A DNA stretch of 64,000 nucleotides. Source: Pedobacter cryoconitis. GTDB lineage: Bacteria > Bacteroidota > Bacteroidia > Sphingobacteriales > Sphingobacteriaceae. Location of the stretch: the NCBI RefSeq assembly GCF_014200595.1, contig NZ_JACHCG010000006.1:1-64000 (forward strand), in the 5' to 3' direction. A program made the position numbers and the translations under genes. Shown in pieces: positions 7,597-16,138 of the stretch. The notes below the pieces were generated by a model that searched no databases, was not told where the DNA came from, and was given only the letters and a program-made list of their open reading frames with translations. Every line of letters begins with the position of its first letter. The stretch's first letter is position 1.

Positions 7597-7670
7597 TTGA
7601 TGATTTAATTCTTTAGCATCATAATTGCTTAATCTTACTTTTCACTATTACTTAATCAACAAGAATCTTT

Positions 7671-8753
7671 ATGAAACAAAAATTACCACTGCCATTATGG
7701 ACAATAGTAACGCCTGTTATAGCCTGGCTGGCTTATTTCGGGATTTCTCTGGATCTTGGTATCCTTTATACCTTTTTTCTTGCCGCTGTACTAATTGGTG
7801 GAGTACTTGCTGCTGTACATCACGCTGAAGTTGTAGCGCACCGGGTCGGTGAACCATTTGGTACTTTATTACTCGCATTGGCGATCACCATTATAGAAGT
7901 TGCATTAATTGTTTCTCTGATGTTAACCGGAGGGCCGGATGTGGCTGAACTTGCGAGGGATACCGTACTTGCAGCAGTTATGATTATTTTAACCGGAATT
8001 GTTGGGTTAAGCCTGCTTGTAGGTGGCGCTAAATTTAAAGAGCAAGTATTCAGTTTACCGGGAGTTAGTGCGGCGCTGGTTACACTTACAGCGATCATGG
8101 TACTTACCTTAATTCTTCCAAATTATACAACAAGTAAAGCTGGGCCACAGTATACCCAGACTCAGCTGATTTTTGTAGCTGTAATCTGTTTAGTATTGTA
8201 TGGTTCATTTGTTATGGTTCAGGCGGTTAGACACCGTGATTATTTTTTGCCTCCTGAGGCCGATGGAAATGAGGATGTACATGCTGAGCCGCCAACAAAA
8301 AAAGTGGCTTTAATGAGTGCATTTTTATTGGTGCTGTGTTTAGGTATTGTTGTATTACTGGCTAAAGCTTTAGCTCCGGATATTGAGAATACTGTTATAA
8401 ATATGGGTGCGCCAAAATCTTTAGTTGGTGTAATTATCGCTGCTGTAGTTTTATTACCTGAAGGGCTTGCTGCTTACCGCGCTGCCAAAAAGAACCGTTT
8501 ACAGACCAGTCTTAACTTAGCGCTGGGCTCTGCGCTTGCGAGTATCGGTTTAACCATTCCTGCGGTTGCAATTGTTTCTATTGTAACTGGTATGAGTATT
8601 ACTTTAGGAATTGATATGAAGGCAACTGTCTTGTTGTTGCTTGCTCAGTTTACCATTATGCTTTCGCTGGCTACCGGCCGGACGAATATCTTACAGGGTA
8701 TAGTACTGCTTGTTATTTTTGCAGTATACCTCTTCACTATTATAGCTCCGTAA
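7671..8753 (+). CDS. chaA: calcium:proton antiporter, ChaA family
   Basis: A 360-residue inner-membrane protein with about 11 helices arranged as two homologous CaCA (Na_Ca_ex) halves. The first half has the acidic signature ITIIEVALIVSLML, and the second has VLLPEGLAAYRAAKKNRLQT, both close to E. coli ChaA. A hydrophilic loop with acidic and His residues (about 190-215) separates the halves. ChaA exchanges Ca2+ (and Na+ or K+ at high pH) for protons. It is a single-gene unit ending in a strong hairpin. Its regulatory region is shared with the divergent secreted phosphatase. Confidence 0.9.
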   Translation: MKQKLPLPLWTIVTPVIAWLAYFGISLDLGILYTFFLAAVLIGGVLAAVHHAEVVAHRVGEPFGTLLLALAITIIEVALIVSLMLTGGPDVAELARDTVLAAVMIILTGIVGLSLLVGGAKFKEQVFSLPGVSAALVTLTAIMVLTLILPNYTTSKAGPQYTQTQLIFVAVICLVLYGSFVMVQAVRHRDYFLPPEADGNEDVHAEPPTKKVALMSAFLLVLCLGIVVLLAKALAPDIENTVINMGAPKSLVGVIIAAVVLLPEGLAAYRAAKKNRLQTSLNLALGSALASIGLTIPAVAIVSIVTGMSITLGIDMKATVLLLLAQFTIMLSLATGRTNILQGIVLLVIFAVYLFTIIAP

Positions 8754-8761
8754 TATCGAGC

Positions 8762-8796
8762 ATACTCAGGTTTCCTCAGGAAGCCTGAGTATATTT
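8762..8796. terminator. terminator hairpin between chaA and the esterase gene
   Basis: ATACTCAGGTTTCC (8762-8775), a TCA loop and GGAAGCCTGAGTAT (8779-8792) form a 14-bp stem with one G-T pair. The genes on both sides converge, so it may stop transcripts from both. The T tail is weak. Confidence 0.65.
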
Positions 8797-8818
8797 ATAA
8801 GGTAGCAACTTAGGGAAA

Positions 8819-9763
8819 TTAAAACCCCTTAGATTTTATCCATTTTAAGAATAGGTCTGGCCATGCTGAAACAGGGGAATCTTTTTTACCCATTCCCCAG
8901 CCATGTCCGCCTGTTTGAAAGATGTGCATTTCAACGGGCACGCCAGCTTTTTCTAAGGCTGCATTCATTAAATAGGAATTGTTGACCGGTGATATAGGAT
9001 CATCAACAGCTTGTGCCAGAAAAGTAACTGGCATACTGCTGGTAACTTGCAGTTCTACTGAATAAGCTTCTTCTTGTGCTATTGTTGGGTTTTCTCCCAA
9101 AATACTTTTTTTAGCATGCGTTTTATTGAAAGGCGGGAGCATGGTAAGTACGGGATAAATCAGCCCTGCGAAATTTGGCTTTGCAGATAAAGCATCTATA
9201 GCATCAACAGGTTTATACTGTTTTTTATCAGGCCGGGCTGCTGTCATTCCTGCAAGGTGTCCACCTGCGGAGAAACCTAATATGCCAATCTTAGCAGGGT
9301 CTATTCCGTATTGAACAACCATACTCCGGATAAGCTTCATGGCACGCTGTGCATCCTGAAAGGGTACATGTGTTGTTTTCCAGCTTTCTTGTGGTAATCT
9401 GTAAACCAGTTCAAAAGCAGTGATACCCTGTGATTGAAGCCAGTCCGCTACTGGTGTACTTTCTTTACCCAATTCAATATGTGCATAACCACCGCCACTA
9501 ATCACCAGAATTGCTGTTCCATTAGGTTTAGCAGGCTTATGGATGATTAACCGGGGATTCGAGACATTGGTTACTGAACCACTGGCCGTCATTTTTTCGG
9601 CACCTTGCGGTCCCGGGCCATCAGGAATCGTATTTCCCCAAAGAGGTATTTGCTTTAAATCAGTTTGTATTTGAAAAATAGAATTGCTGGAAGAATGCTT
9701 GTGTTGGGCGGATACAGTAATCCCTGCGCTCAGAAATCCTGCAATCAATATTATTTTTCTCAT
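8819..9763 (-). CDS. secreted alpha/beta hydrolase (acetylxylan-esterase/lipase-like)
   Basis: A 314-residue protein with a signal peptide (about residues 1-20, ending VSAQ). It has an oxyanion loop SGGGYAHI (about 89-96), the nucleophile elbow GFSAGGH (Ser165), an Asp in AVDDPISP and a His in TGGHGWG. This order matches the BD-FAE/Axe-like esterases common in Bacteroidota polysaccharide utilisation. It probably removes acetyl groups from hemicellulose-like sugars in the periplasm; the substrate is inferred. The gene lies 12 bases upstream of no further same-strand gene and follows the unknown gene at 9776-10417 closely, so it may be the last gene of the ogt operon. Confidence 0.8.
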   Translation of the reverse strand: MRKIILIAGFLSAGITVSAQHKHSSSNSIFQIQTDLKQIPLWGNTIPDGPGPQGAEKMTASGSVTNVSNPRLIIHKPAKPNGTAILVISGGGYAHIELGKESTPVADWLQSQGITAFELVYRLPQESWKTTHVPFQDAQRAMKLIRSMVVQYGIDPAKIGILGFSAGGHLAGMTAARPDKKQYKPVDAIDALSAKPNFAGLIYPVLTMLPPFNKTHAKKSILGENPTIAQEEAYSVELQVTSSMPVTFLAQAVDDPISPVNNSYLMNAALEKAGVPVEMHIFQTGGHGWGMGKKDSPVSAWPDLFLKWIKSKGF

Positions 9764-9775
9764 TTTGATTTCCTG

Positions 9776-10417
9776 TTAAACGGTGTCTATTTTTGCAAAT
9801 TCCGGTGTAAAAGCTAACAGATCAGTAAATAATAACCTGTTATTGCTGACCTGGTAATTCCAGTTGATGAATTGCAGGTAATGTCCTTTGTTGTCAGTTG
9901 GAGAGTCCTGTTTGTAAAGTAACTGCTTATAGTTATGATGTTTCAGCCATTCAAAAATTTCGGTGAAAGTTTTCCCGTTTTCCTGCCTGATAAATTGTGC
10001 CAGTTCTTTAACCAGATGAATAGTGTCATCTGTTAAGGAAAAACTTAAGCCGTAGCGGCTTTCAAATTTTGGCATTACATATTTGTCAAGATCAGTTATA
10101 TATTTTGGATTAGATTTGATTTGCTCCGCTATGTCTGCCTGTTCTTCTGCCGTTAAATCTTTTAAATAATAGCCTGAGCAATAATCGGCGCCGATTTGCT
10201 TCTTGAATTTCGAATTAAAAAGACGTTTTAATTCAACAAGCGGCTCTTCTTGCAAGCTTCCAATCTGACTTTCTTTAATTGACCCTGTTTCCCAATCTCC
10301 CATCACAAAAAAATGATATTCTTCGTATTCAACAGGGATGAATTTTTCTATTCTATGGATTCCTTTGCCGTATGATTTTACCCACTGGCCGATTTTAAAG
10401 TCTTTGTAATTCTGCAT
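9776..10417 (-). CDS. uncharacterised protein of about 213 residues
   Basis: I do not recognise this protein. It has no signal peptide or membrane segment. The N-terminal part (about residues 8-60) looks like a small beta-rich domain (FKIGQWVKSYGKGIHRIEKF), which resembles KOW/CarD-like barrels in composition only. The rest is mixed alpha and charged. The Met at 10417 is preferred over the in-frame start at 10465 because it sits 4 bases after the ogt stop and avoids a 44-base overlap. The tight spacing suggests an operon with ogt, which could hint at a repair or housekeeping role, but nothing in the sequence proves that. Confidence 0.6.
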   Translation of the reverse strand: MQNYKDFKIGQWVKSYGKGIHRIEKFIPVEYEEYHFFVMGDWETGSIKESQIGSLQEEPLVELKRLFNSKFKKQIGADYCSGYYLKDLTAEEQADIAEQIKSNPKYITDLDKYVMPKFESRYGLSFSLTDDTIHLVKELAQFIRQENGKTFTEIFEWLKHHNYKQLLYKQDSPTDNKGHYLQFINWNYQVSNNRLLFTDLLAFTPEFAKIDTV

Positions 10418-10421
10418 CTTG

Positions 10422-10985
10422 TTAAAATAAGGTATCTGCTGGTTTCTCGGAATTATTTCTTTCAAATTTAAGCAACCATTTTTTCTTTTCTACTCCGGCG
10501 GCATATCCGGTCATGCTGCCATCGCTACCAATTACGCGGTGACAAGGGATAATAATAGCCAACCGGTTCCTGCCATTTGTAGAGGCAATTGCGCGAATAG
10601 CTTTTGGATTATTCATTTTATCGGCTTGCTGTTTATAGGAACAGGTTTGCCCGTATGGGATTTCCTGAAGCGTTTGCCAGACTGCTTGTGCAAATTCATT
10701 GCCCGGTGCATGAGTGGGAACCGAAAATACTTTTCGCTTTCCCTCAAAGTATTCGGCTAGTTCATTTTTCAATTGCGTTAAATGTGGATTTTCTCCGGGT
10801 TGCATCACTGCATTGAGCAGTTTTTGCAGATCAATGATCTCTTTTTCTAACCTGATCCGGTTAATGAATTCCAGTATACAAACACCTTGTGCGGTTGCTC
10901 CTGCCAGCATCGGGCCTAATGGAGTGGAAATTTCCGTTGTGGTGATGATACTGGTTTCATTTGATAGTTCTTGTTGTGTTTTCAT
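10422..10985 (-). CDS. ogt: methylated-DNA--protein-cysteine S-methyltransferase
   Basis: A 187-residue O6-alkylguanine-DNA alkyltransferase. The active-site motif IIPCHRVIG holds the acceptor cysteine, preceded by the winged-helix segment IPYGQTCSYKQQA and the arginine-finger region AIRAIASTNGRNRLAI. It removes O6-alkyl groups from guanine by irreversible transfer to its own Cys. The Met at 10985 gives the usual family length; the frame is open to 11078 without support. It is the first gene of a minus-strand unit with the unknown gene behind it. Confidence 0.92.
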   Translation of the reverse strand: MKTQQELSNETSIITTTEISTPLGPMLAGATAQGVCILEFINRIRLEKEIIDLQKLLNAVMQPGENPHLTQLKNELAEYFEGKRKVFSVPTHAPGNEFAQAVWQTLQEIPYGQTCSYKQQADKMNNPKAIRAIASTNGRNRLAIIIPCHRVIGSDGSMTGYAAGVEKKKWLLKFERNNSEKPADTLF

Positions 10986-11129
10986 AAGATAAACATCAGA
11001 TCCGAAATTACGGAATGTATTCCTCAATAAGAACCCATTTCTTGCGCAATCAACAATTTGGTAACACCGGGTAAACATCAGTTTTATTTAGGGATCCTAA
11101 TTTTAACCCCAAAATCAATTCGAAGAAAT

Positions 11130-11714
11130 ATGCAGAGGTTTACTTGTGATACAGAGGCGATCAATGCTTTAATCAGGAGCGATATGTATGGGCTTGAATA
11201 TTTCTACAACCTCTATTTTCAAGGTGTAAAATCTTTTTTAACCCCTTATTGCAGATTAACTGCGGATGCAGACGAAATTACACAAGACACATTTTTAAAG
11301 CTTTGGGAAATGCGTAAACGGATCAATCCAGACCAAAGTCTTAAGAACCTGCTTTTTACCATAGCAAAGAATAAGGCGCTTGATGAGCTCCGGAAATTTA
11401 AAAGCCATGAAGCTAAATTGAATTTCCTGGAATTGAGTAAAGACAGATCTTTCAGCACTTTTGATGAAATCATCTTTGCAGATTACGAAAGGGTACTTGG
11501 AACTGTATTAGATCATTTACCGAGCCGTAATCTTGAAGTATTTAACCTCAGCAGAAAGGAACACCTCAGCAATAAGGATATTTCTTTACAACTGAACATC
11601 TCTGTAAAAGCGGTTGAAAAACACATCAGTAAAACCCTTTCCCATTTACGCATCTTCTTAAAAAACCACCAGATTTCCTGCTTTATTTTTTTTACAACAT
11701 TTTTTAATCTGTAG
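11130..11714 (+). CDS. RNA polymerase ECF sigma factor (FecI/RpoE-like, Bacteroidota group)
   Basis: A 194-residue sigma factor with region 2 (about residues 20-85, DADEITQDTFLKLWEMR and YCRLTAD) and region 4 (about 130-180, LSNKDISLQLNISVKAVEKHISKTLSHLR). The Met at 11130 fits the family start. A FecR-type anti-sigma factor follows 42 bases later, then an outer-membrane receptor, forming a trans-envelope signalling unit. The C-terminus ends in a hydrophobic stretch (SCFIFFTTFFNL), also seen in the second sigma factor of this window. Confidence 0.88.
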   Translation: MQRFTCDTEAINALIRSDMYGLEYFYNLYFQGVKSFLTPYCRLTADADEITQDTFLKLWEMRKRINPDQSLKNLLFTIAKNKALDELRKFKSHEAKLNFLELSKDRSFSTFDEIIFADYERVLGTVLDHLPSRNLEVFNLSRKEHLSNKDISLQLNISVKAVEKHISKTLSHLRIFLKNHQISCFIFFTTFFNL

Positions 11715-11756
11715 GTAGGGTTGGAGTAGAGTCTGTTCGTATAGACTGTATATCCC

Positions 11757-12764
11757 ATGAAAGAGCAAGAATTTAACAAAGAATTTTTAAGGCGGTTTAC
11801 TGACAATGAATTGTCGGAGCCAGAATACGAGGCACTGATGCAATGGCTTTCTTCCCTAAGCCCGCAGGAGCAACAATCCTTTCTGAACGAACACATCCAA
11901 AGTCTGACGCCCGCAGCTTTGCAAACACCTTCACCAGATTTTGAGCTGCTCAGGGATAAAATCGAACAACAGGATAGCTCCAGAAGAACAGTAAGATTAT
12001 GGCTCGGAAGAGTTGCCGCAGTATTGATCCCTTGTGCAATTTATGCGGGGGTTATCAACTCGCAAAACAATAATCAGCCAGTTGTGCGTATAGTAAGCAG
12101 CACACCAGTCAGGATGCTACGGGTAACTAATTCAGGTATTAATACAAAAATTATCCTGTTGGAAGATTCCAGTAAGGTCACACTCTCAGCAGGTGCAACC
12201 CTGTCTTACCCGGAAAAATTTGAGGCCACAAAAAGGGAATTGAGCCTGATCGGCAAAGCTTTTTTTGACGTGAAACATGAAACTGCAAGATCATTTGTAG
12301 TGAGTTCCGGTGACGTAAAAACAACTGTACTGGGTACTTCCTTCTGGATAAATTTTTCAGCTGAGACCAAAAAAACATCGGTAAAAGTAAAAACAGGAAA
12401 GGTTGGGGTACAACAGCTAACCGAACCTGCAATATTTCTGTTGCCGGGCGAATCAGCCCTATATAATCAAATATCTGGACGTTTAAGTAAAATCAGGCCT
12501 GAAAAACATGCGCTGCATCCATTGAAAATAGCTCAACCTGCAACTGCACTATCTTTTAATGAGACCTCAATTAAAAGTGTGATCAGTGAACTTGAAAAAC
12601 AATACCAGGTTAAAATAGTGCTCGGAACGGGTATTGACCCGGCATTGAAACTGAGCCTAAATACCAGGGGAAAATCGATAGCAACAGTGATGGAAGAAAT
12701 TAAAAATCAGGTACCTGTAAGTTACGAGATCAGCGCTGCCAGTATTCACATTAAACCTCAATAA
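11757..12764 (+). CDS. FecR-family anti-sigma factor (FecR plus DUF4974)
   Basis: A 335-residue single-pass membrane protein. The cytoplasmic N-terminus (about 1-75) would bind the ECF sigma factor. One membrane helix lies near residues 82-100 (VAAVLIPCAIYAGVI). The periplasmic FecR domain spans about 130-240, with the GTSFWINF and VKVKTGKVGV strands. The C-terminal DUF4974/STN-like domain (about 265-335, LSFNETSIKSVISELEKQYQ) would touch the receptor. It follows its sigma gene and precedes the Oar-like receptor. Release of the sigma factor on ligand uptake is the expected mechanism. Confidence 0.88.
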   Translation: MKEQEFNKEFLRRFTDNELSEPEYEALMQWLSSLSPQEQQSFLNEHIQSLTPAALQTPSPDFELLRDKIEQQDSSRRTVRLWLGRVAAVLIPCAIYAGVINSQNNNQPVVRIVSSTPVRMLRVTNSGINTKIILLEDSSKVTLSAGATLSYPEKFEATKRELSLIGKAFFDVKHETARSFVVSSGDVKTTVLGTSFWINFSAETKKTSVKVKTGKVGVQQLTEPAIFLLPGESALYNQISGRLSKIRPEKHALHPLKIAQPATALSFNETSIKSVISELEKQYQVKIVLGTGIDPALKLSLNTRGKSIATVMEEIKNQVPVSYEISAASIHIKPQ

Positions 12765-12779
12765 ATCAATAAATAAAAA

Positions 12780-12807
12780 CCCCACGAGTGGTGGAACACT
12801 CGTGGGG
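12780..12807 (+). promoter_or_regulatory. leader hairpin between the anti-sigma and Oar-like receptor genes
   Basis: CCCCACGAGTG (12780-12790), loop GTGGAA and CACTCGTGGGG (12797-12807) form a perfect 11-bp GC-rich stem. No T-run follows, so it is not a classic terminator. It lies 52 bases before the receptor ATG. A hairpin stands in the same place in the second locus (18800-18817). Confidence 0.6.
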
Positions 12808-12858
12808 ATTACCATCAAGAAAGGTCTCAATGGCCAAAATGTTTAAAAAACTAAAAAT

Positions 12859-15800
12859 ATGAAAAAAACAATTACATTTTTCAATTTCGGATTGCGAATA
12901 CGTACATCCCTGCTCATTTTTTGCCTGGCATTTTTTTTCCATCTGGTTTCGTACGGGCAGGGCTCAACATCCTCCGGTATCAGAGGATATGTGTATGACA
13001 ATGAAGATCACCTGCTGCCAGGGGCAAGCATCAGTGTAACGTATGTGCCTTCAAATATGAAATTTGAAGCTAAGGCCAATGAAAAAGGTGCATTTGTATT
13101 GCAGAACCTTCCTGTCGGTGGCCCGTACACGATAGAAATCACACACATTGGTACCCATAAATATACAGAGCAAAACGTATTGCTTGCCTTAGGTCAGGTG
13201 TATTCCCTGAAGGTATTTCTTGCCTCAGAAAACACCGGCCTGAATACAGTAGAGATTAAAACGTCCAGAACAGGCTCTTCAAGAAACCTGGCCAAAACAG
13301 GTGCTTCGAATAATATCAGTCGTACAGATATGGAAAGATATCCTTCGTTAAACAGATCTTTATCAGATTTTACCCGTTTTACGCCTCAATCTTCTGGTTT
13401 ATCTTTCGGTGGTAGAAATAACCGTTATAACAATATTCAGATAGATGGATCTCAGAATAACGATATTATGGGTTATGGTGTAGGTGGCGGTACTACTACT
13501 GGTGCACCGGGCGGACAAGCAGGTACTCAGCCGATCAGTTTGGATGCTATTGATGAAATACAAGTTGTTTTGGCGCCATTTGATGTGAAGCAGGGCAGTT
13601 TTACGGGGGCTGGAATTAATGCGGTAACCAAACGTGGCAGTAATACTTTCAATGGATCTTTTTATACCTATGGCAAGAATGAAAATCTGGTAGGAAAAAG
13701 TCCTGATGCCAGCAGAACAAAATTTAATAAGTTTAGCGATGCACAGTATGGTTTTCGTTTGGGCGGGCCAATTATCAAAGACAAACTTTTCTTCTTTACC
13801 AATGCAGAAATCAGCAGAAGAAATGAACCACTGCTCTATAAAGCGAACAGAGGAACCGGCGCAACAGATGAATCGCTAATTCCGGCAGCAACGGCACAAC
13901 AAATATCAGATTATCTAAAGAGTGCTTATAATTATGATCCGGGCAAGTTTGATGACATTAGCAAACAGACGAACAGTGAAAAGATATTTGCCCGTTTAGA
14001 CTATATTATCAACCCTAAAAACAGGCTGACTTTAAGGCATAATTATGTACATGGAAGGCGTGATGACATTGGAAACGGTATCAATGCACTCCGGTTTGAG
14101 AACAATAAATATATCCAGACCAGTACGACCAACATTACCGTTGCCGAGCTAAATACCTATTTCTCCAACGAAATCGTGAACAATCTGATTGTAGGTTATT
14201 CTAATGTAAGGGATAACAGAGAAATTCCAGGAAGCCCTTTTCCACAGGTTTTGATTCAGTTAGGGGCCGCAGGGAGTATTACAGCGGGTACAGAAGGTTA
14301 TTCTCCATCGGCTAAGCAGACACAAAATTTATTTCAGTTAACGGATAACCTGGACATTATCCACAATAATCATCATTTCACTTTTGGAACGCAAAACGAA
14401 TTCTTCCGTTTTAATAATCTTTTTATCCAGAATATCTGGGGAAATTACACCTACAGCAGCCTCTCTTCTTTTTTAACGAACCAGGCACCTTCTGTTTATC
14501 AGCTCACCTATTCAAAAATTCCTGATGTGGCTATTCCAACATCTATATTCAGAGCGATGCAGCTGGGCTTTTATGCACAAGATGAATTCACCGTTAAAGA
14601 GGGGTTAAAGATTACCGGTGGATTAAGAGTTGATGTTCCTGTATTTTTAGATAAGCCTTTACAAAATACCGCTTTTGCGGAATCTTTTGCAGCTATGGGT
14701 TTACAAACAGCTAGTAAGCCTAAATCGCAGTTGCTATATTCTCCAAGAATCGGCTTTAATTGGGATATTAATAATGATGGGCAGACCATTTTGAGGGGCG
14801 GAAGCGGGATTTTTACAGGCAGACTTCCTTATGTCTGGCTGGGTAATGCCTATAACAATTCGGGTGTGGATCTGGGGCGTATCAATGCTACCGGAACTGC
14901 TACAGCGCCTATTCGTTTTTCGGGAGATGTGAATAATCAACCGAAAACCCCAACGGTAGCCACTTCAGAGATTGACCTGACAGACAAAAACTTTAAAATG
15001 CCACAGGTTTGGCGTTCCAATCTGGCGATTGACCAAAAACTTCCTTTAGGTTTTGTGGCCACATTAGAGGGTATTTATGGAAAAGAATTGAATGCCCCAT
15101 ATATTAAGGATTTAAACCTGGTGGAACCGACAGCAAAACTGGATGGTGATGGCCGCGATTTTTATCCTTCGGGAAACAGCAGGTTAAGGTTTCCACAATA
15201 CACCAATGTATTTTTGCTGACCAATACAAACAAAGGATATCAGTATAGTCTGACCGCACAGCTACAGCGAAATGTCGCCAATGGCATATCAGGGTCAATT
15301 GCCTATACCTATGCGCACTCGAAAGATATATCGAGCATGAACTCCACTATTGCTTCAACAAATTTTCGCAACAACACCATTGTCAACAATCCGAATAATC
15401 CGGGGTTGACATTTTCTGACTGGAACCTGGATCACCGGATTATTGGTACTGTTTCTTACCGTATTACCTATTTAAAAGGTATGGCTACCACCATTGGCTT
15501 GGTTTACAACGGTCAGTCCGGCCTTCCTTATACTTACCGGTTAAACTCAGATATCAATAACGACGGGCAGACACAAAATGATGCGATGTATATACCAAAA
15601 TCGGCCAGTGATATTGTGTTATTGCCAACAAATGCACAAGATACCCGTACTCCTGCCCAGATTTATGAACAGCTAAATGCCTTTATAGAACAAGATCCTT
15701 ATTTAAGGAAGCACAGAGGGGAATATGCCGAAAGAAACGGAGCGAGAACTCCCTGGTCGCATATTTTCGACATGCACCTTGCCCAGGATTTTTCTATTAC

Positions 15801-16086
15801 TGCTGGGAAAACCAGGCATAACGTACAAATTACTCTTGATATCTTTAACGTAGGTAACCTGATCAATAAAAATTGGGGACTGGTCAAACTGCCTTCTATT
15901 ACAACAGCACAGTTACCAGCTACCTTAAGCGGGGCAATCTTAACATTCAGAGGATTTGAAAACCCTGCAACAGCTGATGGAAGATCAAGACCTGCTTACA
16001 GTTATACCCCAGTGAGCAGCTCTTTTGTAAATGCTCCTTTTGAATCAAGATGGAGAGGCCAGGTTGGCGTCAGATATAGTTTTTAA
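12859..16086 (+). CDS. TonB-dependent receptor, Oar/OmpA-related type with N-terminal carboxypeptidase-like domain
   Basis: A 1075-residue outer-membrane protein. It has a signal sequence (about 1-35), a CarboxypepD_reg domain (about 40-125, GIRGYVYDNEDHLLPGASIS), a plug domain (about 150-260) with GGRNNRYNNIQIDGSQNND, then a long beta-barrel ending in VGVRYSF with C-terminal Phe. The build matches Oar-type receptors. It lacks the N-terminal STN signalling domain that receptors controlled by sigma/FecR pairs usually carry. It is the third gene of the ECF/FecR locus and ends in a strong hairpin. The imported ligand is not deducible; the downstream metallophosphoesterase might act on it. Confidence 0.87.
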   Translation: MKKTITFFNFGLRIRTSLLIFCLAFFFHLVSYGQGSTSSGIRGYVYDNEDHLLPGASISVTYVPSNMKFEAKANEKGAFVLQNLPVGGPYTIEITHIGTHKYTEQNVLLALGQVYSLKVFLASENTGLNTVEIKTSRTGSSRNLAKTGASNNISRTDMERYPSLNRSLSDFTRFTPQSSGLSFGGRNNRYNNIQIDGSQNNDIMGYGVGGGTTTGAPGGQAGTQPISLDAIDEIQVVLAPFDVKQGSFTGAGINAVTKRGSNTFNGSFYTYGKNENLVGKSPDASRTKFNKFSDAQYGFRLGGPIIKDKLFFFTNAEISRRNEPLLYKANRGTGATDESLIPAATAQQISDYLKSAYNYDPGKFDDISKQTNSEKIFARLDYIINPKNRLTLRHNYVHGRRDDIGNGINALRFENNKYIQTSTTNITVAELNTYFSNEIVNNLIVGYSNVRDNREIPGSPFPQVLIQLGAAGSITAGTEGYSPSAKQTQNLFQLTDNLDIIHNNHHFTFGTQNEFFRFNNLFIQNIWGNYTYSSLSSFLTNQAPSVYQLTYSKIPDVAIPTSIFRAMQLGFYAQDEFTVKEGLKITGGLRVDVPVFLDKPLQNTAFAESFAAMGLQTASKPKSQLLYSPRIGFNWDINNDGQTILRGGSGIFTGRLPYVWLGNAYNNSGVDLGRINATGTATAPIRFSGDVNNQPKTPTVATSEIDLTDKNFKMPQVWRSNLAIDQKLPLGFVATLEGIYGKELNAPYIKDLNLVEPTAKLDGDGRDFYPSGNSRLRFPQYTNVFLLTNTNKGYQYSLTAQLQRNVANGISGSIAYTYAHSKDISSMNSTIASTNFRNNTIVNNPNNPGLTFSDWNLDHRIIGTVSYRITYLKGMATTIGLVYNGQSGLPYTYRLNSDINNDGQTQNDAMYIPKSASDIVLLPTNAQDTRTPAQIYEQLNAFIEQDPYLRKHRGEYAERNGARTPWSHIFDMHLAQDFSITAGKTRHNVQITLDIFNVGNLINKNWGLVKLPSITTAQLPATLSGAILTFRGFENPATADGRSRPAYSYTPVSSSFVNAPFESRWRGQVGVRYSF

Positions 16087-16095
16087 AAATTAATA

Positions 16096-16125
16096 AAAGG
16101 GCTGCCGGTGGTTGCAGCCCTTTAT
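16096..16125 (+). terminator. terminator behind the Oar-like receptor
   Basis: AAAGGGCTGC (16096-16105) pairs perfectly with GCAGCCCTTT (16114-16123) around the loop CGGTGGTT. It begins 10 bases after the receptor stop and 16 bases before the next gene, so it probably lowers rather than abolishes expression of the phosphoesterase. Confidence 0.65.
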
Positions 16126-16138
16126 AAACCACATTTGT

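Noticed and set aside
12778..12810. Rho-independent terminator between FecR and the Oar-like receptor
   Set aside because: The stem is strong but has no T-run on the plus strand, and the receptor gene follows at once; a leader structure fits better.
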